From Terrabacter terrigena (lineage in GTDB: Bacteria > Actinomycetota > Actinomycetes > Actinomycetales > Dermatophilaceae), in the NCBI RefSeq assembly GCF_042676085.1, contig NZ_JBHTKH010000005.1, positions 186,001-250,000 of the forward strand: a stretch of DNA of 64,000 nt. The letters run 5' to 3'. The notes beneath the pieces are model-generated. The model made no database searches. It was not told the DNA's origin and worked only from the letters and a program-made list of their open reading frames with translations. Positions 56,016 through 62,893 of this stretch are shown here, in pieces. Each line of letters begins with the position of its first letter. Positions within the stretch are counted from its first letter, which is position 1. The position numbers and the translations under genes are program-made.

Positions 56016-57491
56016 GTGCAGACGGCATACGAGAACGGCCAGGGTCCGGTGCGACCCGCCTGGCGGGCGGCGCAACGGCCACCACTCGTGCGCCACCGGC
56101 AGGGAAAGGTCGTCGCAGGGGTCGCCGCGGGGCTGGCCGACCACCTCGGCGTGCCGACGTCGGCGGTGCGCATCGCGCTCGTGCTGACGAGCATCCCCTT
56201 CGGTGCGGGACTCGCCGTCTACGTGTTCCTCTGGGCCACCATGCGCGAGATCGGCGACGTGGTTCCCACGGCCGCTCCGGTCGTCGGCGACCCGGCCGCG
56301 GCCAGCGTGCCCGCCGCGACGTCGCCCACCTCCGGCACGAGTCACCACGTCGACCTCGCGAGCCTGCGCACGTGGCTGCGCAGCGGCAACCAGGCCGTCC
56401 TCATCACGCTGCTCGGGGTCGCGGCACTGGCGCTCGCCGGCGCCCTGTGGCTCGGCAGCGCCGGCTTCGACGTGCACGCCGAGGTGATCCTGCCCGTCGT
56501 CGCGATCGTCATCGGTGCCATCTTCTTCTGGTCGCAGCTCGACGACACCGACGCCATCGGGGCCCGGCGTCCCGTCCGGTGGATCTGGCTCGTCGTCGGC
56601 CTCGGACTGACGATCCTGGGCCTCGTCGGGCTGCTCGTCCGCGGCACCGACCTCACGGCCGTCTGGCAGGTCGCGGGCGCCGTGCTCGCCGCGCTCGTCG
56701 GCGTCGCCGTGCTGGCCGCACCGTGGATGCTGCGGCTCTGGAGCAACCTGCGTCTCGAGCAGGCCGCCCGCATCCGCGCCACCGAGCGCGCCGACATCGC
56801 GGCCCACCTGCACGACTCGGTGCTGCAGACCCTCGCGCTCATCCAGCGGCAGTCGTCCGACGCCGCGACCGTCGCCCGGCTGGCCCGGGCCCAGGAGCGC
56901 CAGCTGCGCAGCTACCTCTACGACGAGGACGCCCGCGCCGGCACGCTCGGGGCCGCCCTCACCGCCGCCATGGGTGAGGTCGAGGACCTCCACGGCGTGC
57001 CCGTGCAGCTCGTCGTCACCGGCGACCGGCAGATCGACGAGCACCTCGACGCCCTCGTGAAGGCGATCCGCGAGGCCGCCTGGAACGCGGTGCGCCACGG
57101 CAGCCCGCCCGTCAGCGCATACGTCGAAGTCGGCCCCGACGCCGTCGAGGCGTTCGTGCGCGACCACGGCACCGGCTTCGACCTCGACGACGTGCCCGAC
57201 GACCGAGCCGGCGTGCGCGAGTCGATCATCGGCCGCATGGAGCGGCACGGCGGCACCGCCCGCATCCGGCACCGCGCCGACGGCACGGAGATCGAGCTGC
57301 GCCTGCCGGTGCGCCAGCCGTCCGAGCCCGAGCCCGCCGAGCCCAGGGCCTCCACGGCCGGGGCCGCGGCACCGAGGAGCACCGACCCGCAGGACACCGA
57401 CCCGCAGGACACCGACCCGCAGGACACCGACCCCCCGGCCGAGGACCCCGACGCCGCAGCAGCACGACAGACCCAGGAGCAGGCTTCATGA
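56016..57491 (+). CDS. PspC-domain sensor histidine kinase
   Basis: 491 residues. The N-terminal PspC domain (about 24-80: RHRQGKVVAGVAAGLADHLG) is followed by four further hydrophobic segments (about 127-148, 157-172, 189-208, 217-238). The HisKA_3 helix is RADIAAHLHDSVLQTLALIQ with H266. The HATPase has EAAWNAVRHG and VRDHGTGFDLDDV. The C-terminal tail carries a pentapeptide repeat TDPQD three times, then an acidic end. The GTG start at 56016 has GAGGAT six bases upstream. It overlaps the regulator gene (ATGA). Probably reads envelope state together with the divergent PspC protein. Confidence 0.92.
   Translation: MQTAYENGQGPVRPAWRAAQRPPLVRHRQGKVVAGVAAGLADHLGVPTSAVRIALVLTSIPFGAGLAVYVFLWATMREIGDVVPTAAPVVGDPAAASVPAATSPTSGTSHHVDLASLRTWLRSGNQAVLITLLGVAALALAGALWLGSAGFDVHAEVILPVVAIVIGAIFFWSQLDDTDAIGARRPVRWIWLVVGLGLTILGLVGLLVRGTDLTAVWQVAGAVLAALVGVAVLAAPWMLRLWSNLRLEQAARIRATERADIAAHLHDSVLQTLALIQRQSSDAATVARLARAQERQLRSYLYDEDARAGTLGAALTAAMGEVEDLHGVPVQLVVTGDRQIDEHLDALVKAIREAAWNAVRHGSPPVSAYVEVGPDAVEAFVRDHGTGFDLDDVPDDRAGVRESIIGRMERHGGTARIRHRADGTEIELRLPVRQPSEPEPAEPRASTAGAAAPRSTDPQDTDPQDTDPQDTDPPAEDPDAAAARQTQEQAS
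57380..57430 (+). repeat. In-frame 15-bp tandem repeat in the PspC-kinase tail
   Basis: ACCGACCCGCAGGAC is present three times from 57381, encoding TDPQD repeats, followed by a partial fourth copy. Length variation would not shift the frame. Confidence 0.88.
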
Positions 57492-58186
57492 CCGACCCGC
57501 GGACCATCCGCATCGTGATCGTCGACGACCACCACATGTTCCGCACCGGCGTGCGCGCCGAGCTGACCGCGGCTTCGGCGGCATCGGGTTCCGTGTCGCT
57601 CGAGATCGCCGGCGAGGCAGGTGCCGTGGAGTCGGCCGTGCAGGTCATCACGGAGCAGCGGCCCGACGTGGTGCTGCTCGACGTCCACCTCCCCGGCGGT
57701 GACGGCCACGGCGGTGCCGACGTCATCCGGGCGTGCGCCGGCGTCCAGTCCGCAGCTGACGTCCCGGTGCGCTTCCTCGCGCTCTCGGTGTCGGACGCCG
57801 CGGAGGACGTCATCGCCGTCATCCGTGCGGGTGCCCGCGGCTACGTGACCAAGACGATCAGCGCCGACGAGCTGCTGACGGCGATCGGCCGGGTCGCCGA
57901 CGGTGACGCCGTCTTCAGCCCGCGCCTGGCCGGCTTCGTGCTCGATGCCTTCGGTGCCGCCGCCGGCGAGGTGGCCGAGATCGACGAGGAGCTCGACCGG
58001 CTGTCGGCGCGCGAGCGCGAGGTCATGCGCCTCATCGCGCGCGGCTACCAGTACAAGGAGGTCGCGAAGGAGCTGTTCATCTCCGTCAAGACCGTCGAGA
58101 CCCACGTCAGCTCGGTGCTGCGCAAGCTGCAGCTCAGCTCGCGCCACGAGCTCACGGCCTGGGCGATGGGCCGCCGCCTCCTGTGA
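57488..58186 (+). CDS. NarL/LuxR-family response regulator of the PspC kinase
   Basis: 232 residues. The receiver domain has IVIVDDHHMFR, phospho-acceptor D65 (VVLLDVHLPGGDGHGG) and FLALSVSD. A linker of about 30 residues leads to the HTH (about 168-232: LSAREREVMRLIARGYQYKEVAKELF, KTVETHVSSVLRKLQ). The ATG overlaps the kinase stop. Likely controls the divergent pspC operon and its own genes. It converges on an alpha/beta hydrolase gene with only six bases between the stops. Confidence 0.93.
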   Translation: MTDPRTIRIVIVDDHHMFRTGVRAELTAASAASGSVSLEIAGEAGAVESAVQVITEQRPDVVLLDVHLPGGDGHGGADVIRACAGVQSAADVPVRFLALSVSDAAEDVIAVIRAGARGYVTKTISADELLTAIGRVADGDAVFSPRLAGFVLDAFGAAAGEVAEIDEELDRLSAREREVMRLIARGYQYKEVAKELFISVKTVETHVSSVLRKLQLSSRHELTAWAMGRRLL

Positions 58187-58192
58187 CCGCCG

Positions 58193-59023
58193 TCAGGTGG
58201 CGCCGTGCAGGAAGCGGCGCAGGGCGGTGACGATGATCTCGGGTGCGTCCGTGTGCACCCAGTGCCCGGCTCCCTTGATCGTGAACTGACGCGTACGCGG
58301 GAAGTGCCGTCTCATGCGCTCGCCGTCCTCCCGCTTGACGTAGCGGGAGTCGCCGCCGGCGATCCACAGCACGGGTCCGTCGTAGGCCGGGAGGTCGTCG
58401 ACCTCGCGGGGCCAGTCGGCGATGCGTGAGTCCACCCCGAGGGCGGCGTCGGCCGCGATGAGGTCGAGGTTGACCTGCCAGCGCCACGAGTGGCCGTCGC
58501 GTCGCAGGTTCTGCAGCAGGAATGCCTTGACGCCCGGGTCGGGCTCGTTGAACCGGGCCTCAGCGTCGCCGCGGCTCGCGAGCTCGGCGATCGGCAGCTC
58601 CTGCATCTCGCGGATGTAGCCCTCGAAGCGCTCGAGCGAGCCGTAGCCCTTGGGCGCGATGTCGACGACGACGAGCCGGCCGACGAGCTCGGGGTGGCGC
58701 AGCGCCAGGACCATCGACACCTTGCCCCCGAGCGAGTGCCCGACGACCGTCCACGACTCCCCCGGCGCCGCGTCGCGCAGGGTGGCGGCCACGGCGTCGG
58801 CGTACGCGTCGAGCGAGAACTGCTGCGACCACGGGGACCGCCCGTGGTCGGGAAGGTCGACGAGCAGGCAGCGGGCGTCGGCGCCGTCGGGGCCGCTGAC
58901 CGCCTTCGCGATCTGGGTCCAGTTGCGGCCCTGGCCGAAGAGCCCGTGCAGGAACGCGACGCGGGGTCCGGCGGTGCCCACGGACAGCGTGTTGAGCGAG
59001 GCCTGGTCCGGAGCCGACGTCAT
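58193..59023 (-). CDS. Alpha/beta fold hydrolase (YbfF-like)
   Basis: 276 residues. It has oxyanion HGLFGQGRNW, LVDLPDHGRSPW, the nucleophile elbow VVGHSLGGKVSMV (about 97-109), acid in LWIAGGDSRYV and the catalytic His in KGAGHWVHTDAPE. These fit small intracellular esterases of the YbfF group; the natural substrate is unknown. TAGGCT lies six bases before the ATG (59030-59035), indicating leaderless expression. Divergent from the nitrate operon. Confidence 0.88.
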   Translation of the reverse strand: MTSAPDQASLNTLSVGTAGPRVAFLHGLFGQGRNWTQIAKAVSGPDGADARCLLVDLPDHGRSPWSQQFSLDAYADAVAATLRDAAPGESWTVVGHSLGGKVSMVLALRHPELVGRLVVVDIAPKGYGSLERFEGYIREMQELPIAELASRGDAEARFNEPDPGVKAFLLQNLRRDGHSWRWQVNLDLIAADAALGVDSRIADWPREVDDLPAYDGPVLWIAGGDSRYVKREDGERMRRHFPRTRQFTIKGAGHWVHTDAPEIIVTALRRFLHGAT

Positions 59024-59029
59024 GCGGCG

Positions 59030-59035
59030 AGCCTA
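59030..59035 (-). promoter_or_regulatory. -10 element of the alpha/beta hydrolase gene (leaderless)
   Basis: TAGGCT on the minus strand, six bases before the ATG at 59023. Confidence 0.55.
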
Positions 59036-59046
59036 CGCGGCGGCGG

Positions 59047-59109
59047 CCTCACGGCCGTCGCGGCCGTCCGTGAGGTCCCATCCCGGGCGTGCCGTGCGTG
59101 ACCTCACGG
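59047..59109. repeat. Three alternating copies of CCTCACGG in the hydrolase-narK gap
   Basis: CCTCACGG at 59047-59054, its complement CCGTGAGG at 59068-59075 and CCTCACGG again at 59102-59109. The second and third extend to a 10-base inverted repeat (59068-59077 with 59100-59109). It could be an operator cluster or RNA structure. Confidence 0.6.
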
Positions 59110-59135
59110 CCCTCCGACCGCCACGTGAGGGAGAT

Positions 59136-59151
59136 GTAACTCCCGTGTCAC
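59136..59151 (+). promoter_or_regulatory. Candidate GlnR box upstream of the nitrate operon
   Basis: GTAAC-N6-GTCAC resembles one a-b pair of the actinobacterial GlnR consensus (gTnAC-N6-GaAAC). It lies about 45 bases upstream of a TAGCGT -10 at 59184-59189 that has no good -35, as expected for an activated promoter. Confidence 0.45.
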
Positions 59152-59240
59152 CGCGGGCCGGACGACGTGCAACACCGCGTTCCTAGCGTGGGCGCCACGC
59201 TCTCGCAGCGGCCCCCGACCCGCCTCCCGAGGAGGAACCC

Positions 59241-60728
59241 GTGAGCACCACCACCGGAAACAGCACCGGCACCAGCACGAACGGCAGCGTCGCCGCACCC
59301 ACCAGCACGCCGACCACCCTCGTCCCGGAGAGCCCGAGCCGCTTCCGCCAGCTCACTGCACCGAGGTCCCGTGTCATCCGCGACTGGGACCCCGAGGACA
59401 CCGCGGCCTGGGAGGCGGGCAACAGGAAGGTCGCCCGACGCAACCTCGTCTGGTCCGTCGCGACGGAGCACATCGGCTTCTCGATCTGGTCGATCTGGTC
59501 GGTCATGGTGCTCTTCATGCCGCAGGCCGTCTACGGCTTCACTGCGGCGGACAAGTTCTTCCTCGTCGCCGTGCCCACGCTCGTCGGCGCCGTGCTGCGC
59601 GTGCCGTACACGATGGCGACGGCGTTCTTCGGCGGCCGCAACTGGGCCATCTTCAGCGGCGTCGCCCTCCTCGTCCCGGCCGTGCTGACGTGGTGGCTGA
59701 TGGTCAACCCGGGCCACTCGCTCGGCACGTTCATGGCGGTCGCTGCCCTCGCCGGCCTCGGCGGCGGCAACTTCGCCTCGTCGATGACGAACATCAACGC
59801 CTTCTACCCGCAGCGGATGAAGGGCTGGGCGCTCGGACTCAACGCAGGCGGCGGCAACATCGGCGTCCCTGTCGTCCAGCTCGTCGGCCTTCTCGTCATC
59901 GCGACGCTCGGCAACCGCCGCCCCGAGGTCGTCTGCGCCGTCTACCTCGTGCTGCTCGCCGTCGCGAGCGTCGGCGCCGCCGTCTTCATGGACAACCTCG
60001 ACCACCAGACCGCCAACCCCAAGGCGATGCTCGAGGTGCTGCGGCACGCCGACGCCTGGGTCGTCTCGCTGCTCTACATCGGCACGTTCGGCTCGTTCAT
60101 CGGCTTCGGCTTCGCCTTCGGCCAGGTGCTCAACCAGACCTTCCTCGCCGGCCTCACCGGTGGCGCCGCGCCGACCCCCGCCCAGACCGCGGCAGCCAGC
60201 CTCCACGCGGCCCAGATCGCGTTCGTCGGGCCACTGCTCGGCTCGGTCAGCCGCGTCTGGGGAGGCAAGCTCGCCGACCGCCGCGGCGGGGCTGTCGTCA
60301 CCCTCTGGACCTTCGTCGGGATGGCTTGCGCCGGGGTCCTCGTGACCCTCTCGGCCCGCGCCGACGACGTCACCACCGGCGCGGCGACCGGCCTGCAGCT
60401 GACCGGCCTCATCGGCGGCTTCGTCCTGCTCTTCGTCCTCTCGGGCGTCGGCAACGGCTCGGTCTACAAGATGATCCCGGCGCTCTTCGAGACCAAGGCG
60501 GCGTCGGTGCCCGGACCCGCCGTCGAGCGGGCCGCCTGGTCCCGCTCGATGTCCGGGGCCCTCATCGGCATCGCCGGAGCGATCGGTGCCGTCGGCGGCG
60601 TGCTCATCAACCTCGGGCTGCGAGCGTCGTACCAGGGCGCGGCGAAGTCGGCCACCGCCGCGTTCGTCGTCTTCACGCTCTTCTACGTCGGCGCCGCCGT
60701 CCTCACCAAGGTGCGCTACCGACGATGA
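59241..60728 (+). CDS. narK: Nitrate/nitrite MFS transporter (NarK/NasA type)
   Basis: 495 residues, 12 predicted transmembrane segments after a Thr/Ser-rich N-terminal tail (1-45). The nitrate signature lies in LAGLGGGNFASSMTNINAFYP (in part) and its counterpart in FVLSGVGNGSVYKMIPALF. The substrate-binding Arg region RVPYTMATAFFGGRNW is present. The GTG start has GAGGAGGAA five bases upstream. First gene of narK-nitrate reductase-nitrite reductase, all joined by ATGA overlaps, so it imports nitrate for assimilation. Confidence 0.94.
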   Translation: MSTTTGNSTGTSTNGSVAAPTSTPTTLVPESPSRFRQLTAPRSRVIRDWDPEDTAAWEAGNRKVARRNLVWSVATEHIGFSIWSIWSVMVLFMPQAVYGFTAADKFFLVAVPTLVGAVLRVPYTMATAFFGGRNWAIFSGVALLVPAVLTWWLMVNPGHSLGTFMAVAALAGLGGGNFASSMTNINAFYPQRMKGWALGLNAGGGNIGVPVVQLVGLLVIATLGNRRPEVVCAVYLVLLAVASVGAAVFMDNLDHQTANPKAMLEVLRHADAWVVSLLYIGTFGSFIGFGFAFGQVLNQTFLAGLTGGAAPTPAQTAAASLHAAQIAFVGPLLGSVSRVWGGKLADRRGGAVVTLWTFVGMACAGVLVTLSARADDVTTGAATGLQLTGLIGGFVLLFVLSGVGNGSVYKMIPALFETKAASVPGPAVERAAWSRSMSGALIGIAGAIGAVGGVLINLGLRASYQGAAKSATAAFVVFTLFYVGAAVLTKVRYRR

Positions 60729-62893
60729 CGAGCCAGACCACCGACGCCGCTTCCACCAGGCCGGCGCGCACGCTCGGAGGGGACTCCCCCTCCGAGCAGT
60801 CGGGGCAGGTGGGCGTCGCGACGCACTGCGCCTACTGCGGCCTCCAGTGCGCGATGACACTGACCGGTACGTCGCCCGACGACCTCACGGTGGCTCCCCG
60901 GCGCTTCCCGACCAACCGGGGCGGCCTGTGCCAGAAGGGCTGGACCAGTGCCGAGCTGCTCCGCACGCCCGGGCGTCTCACGACCCCCCTGGTCCGCCGC
61001 GACGGCGAGCTCGCGCCCGCGTCGTGGGACGAGGCGCTCGACGTCGTCGCCGATGCGATCGTGCGGACGCAGGCGGCATTCGGCCGGGACGCCGTCGCGG
61101 TGTTCGGCGGAGGCGGTCTGACGAACGAGAAGGCCTACCAGCTGGGCAAGTTCGCGCGGGTCGCCCTGCGCACCAGCCAGATCGACTACAACGGCCGCTG
61201 GTGCATGAGCTCGGCCGCCGCCGCGGGCATCCGCTGCTTCGGGCTGGACCGTGGGCTGCCGTTCCCGGTGACCGACATCGGGTCCGCCCACGCCGTGCTG
61301 CTCCTCGGTGCCAACCCCGCCGAGACGATGCCTCCCTTCCTCACGCACCTCGTGCGCGCCGCGGACTCGGGTGGGCTCATGGTCGCCGACCCACGCCTGA
61401 CCCCGACTGCCACCAAGGCGCTCGACGGCGGCGGGCTGCACCTGCAGCTGCGCCCGGGCACCGACGCCGCCCTCGCTCTCGGCATGATCCACCTCGCCGT
61501 CACCGAGGGGTACGCCGACCGCCGCTTCGTCGCCGAGCGCACCACCGGTTTCGACGACTTCTGGCCGGTGGCGGCCCAGTGGCTGCCCGAGCGCGTCGAG
61601 CGCGTCACCGGCGTCGCCGTCACGGTGATGCGGACTGCTGTCGCGGCACTCGCCCGGGCGCGCGACACCGAGCGCGGCGCGTACGTGCTGTCCGCCCGTG
61701 GCAGCGAGCAGCACGCGAGCGGCACCGACACGGTGACCGCGTTCATCGCGCTCGCCCTCGTGCTCGGCCTGCCCGGCAACCGTGGCACGGGCTTCGGCAC
61801 GATCACCGGCCAGGGCAACGGGCAGGGCGGGCGCGAGCACGGCCAGAAGGCCGACCAGCTGCCCGGCTACCGCAAGATCGACGACCCGGCGGCACGAGCG
61901 CACGTGGCGGCCGTCTGGGGCGTCGACCCCGACGAGCTGCCCGGGCCGGGCCGCAGCGCGTTCGAGCTGCTCTCGGCACTCGGCACCGACGGCGGCCCGC
62001 GCGTGCTCATGGTCCACGGGAGCAACCCCGTCGTGTCGGCGCCCGACGCCCGAGTCGTCGCCGAGCGGCTGGCCGCCCTCGACCTGCTCGTCGTCTCCGA
62101 CTTCGTCCTGTCGGAGACCGCCGCGATCGCGGACGTCGTGCTCCCGGTGCTCCAGTGGGCCGAGGAGGAGGGCACGCTGACCAACCTCGAGGGCCGGGTG
62201 CTGCGTCGCCGTCGCGCCCTCTCCCCTCCGCCCGGGTGCCGCAGCGAGCTCGACGTCTGGAGCGAGCTGTCCGCCCGGATCGGTTGCAGCACAGACTTCC
62301 CCACCGACCCTCACGTCGTCTTCGAGGAGCTGCGTCGCGCCTCTGCCGGCGGCCCGGCCGACTACTCCGCCGTCACGTGGGCGCGGTTGGATGCCGGCGA
62401 GAGCCTGCACTGGCCGTGCACCACGGAGCGCCCCCAGGGCACCCCGCGGCTGTTCCTGGACGCGTTCGCCACGCCGGACGGGCTGGCCCGCTTCGTGCCC
62501 GTCGACCACGTCGGTCCGGCCGAGGCCGACGACAGGGACTACCCGCTCGTCGCGACGACCGGTCGGGTCCTGCAGCACTACCAGTCCGGTGCGCAGACGC
62601 GGCTCGTCGACGAGCTGTCGACAGCCGCCGGAGCGATGTTCGTCCAGATGCACCCCGACACGGCGGACGCCGCGGGTGTGGCCGACGGGGCCCTCGTCGA
62701 CGTCGTGAGCCGCCGCGGCCGCACCCGCGCGGCCGTGCGCCTCGACGACGACATGCGCAGCGACGTCGTCTTCCTGCCGTTCCACTGGGCCGGCGACGCC
62801 CGCGCCAACTCGCTCACCCACGCCGCCCTCGACCCGACCAGCCGCATGCCCGAGTTCAAGGCGTGCGCCGTCCGCCTGGAGGCCGTCTCATGA
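60725..62893 (+). CDS. narB: Assimilatory nitrate reductase, molybdopterin catalytic subunit
   Basis: 722 residues of the Nas/Nap molybdopterin family. The 4Fe-4S ligands are C35, C38, C42 (HCAYCGLQC) and C69 (GGLCQKGW). The molybdenum ligand is C160 (YNGRWCMSSA). ANPAETMPPFLTHL, GQGNGQGGREHGQKADQLPG and VVSDFVLSETAAIADVVLP are conserved blocks, and the C-terminal MGD-binding domain has TTGRVLQHYQSGAQT. No signal peptide and no extra Fe-S domain, so cytoplasmic and assimilatory. The electron donor is unknown. Overlaps narK and the next gene (ATGA both times). Confidence 0.94.
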   Translation: MTSQTTDAASTRPARTLGGDSPSEQSGQVGVATHCAYCGLQCAMTLTGTSPDDLTVAPRRFPTNRGGLCQKGWTSAELLRTPGRLTTPLVRRDGELAPASWDEALDVVADAIVRTQAAFGRDAVAVFGGGGLTNEKAYQLGKFARVALRTSQIDYNGRWCMSSAAAAGIRCFGLDRGLPFPVTDIGSAHAVLLLGANPAETMPPFLTHLVRAADSGGLMVADPRLTPTATKALDGGGLHLQLRPGTDAALALGMIHLAVTEGYADRRFVAERTTGFDDFWPVAAQWLPERVERVTGVAVTVMRTAVAALARARDTERGAYVLSARGSEQHASGTDTVTAFIALALVLGLPGNRGTGFGTITGQGNGQGGREHGQKADQLPGYRKIDDPAARAHVAAVWGVDPDELPGPGRSAFELLSALGTDGGPRVLMVHGSNPVVSAPDARVVAERLAALDLLVVSDFVLSETAAIADVVLPVLQWAEEEGTLTNLEGRVLRRRRALSPPPGCRSELDVWSELSARIGCSTDFPTDPHVVFEELRRASAGGPADYSAVTWARLDAGESLHWPCTTERPQGTPRLFLDAFATPDGLARFVPVDHVGPAEADDRDYPLVATTGRVLQHYQSGAQTRLVDELSTAAGAMFVQMHPDTADAAGVADGALVDVVSRRGRTRAAVRLDDDMRSDVVFLPFHWAGDARANSLTHAALDPTSRMPEFKACAVRLEAVS

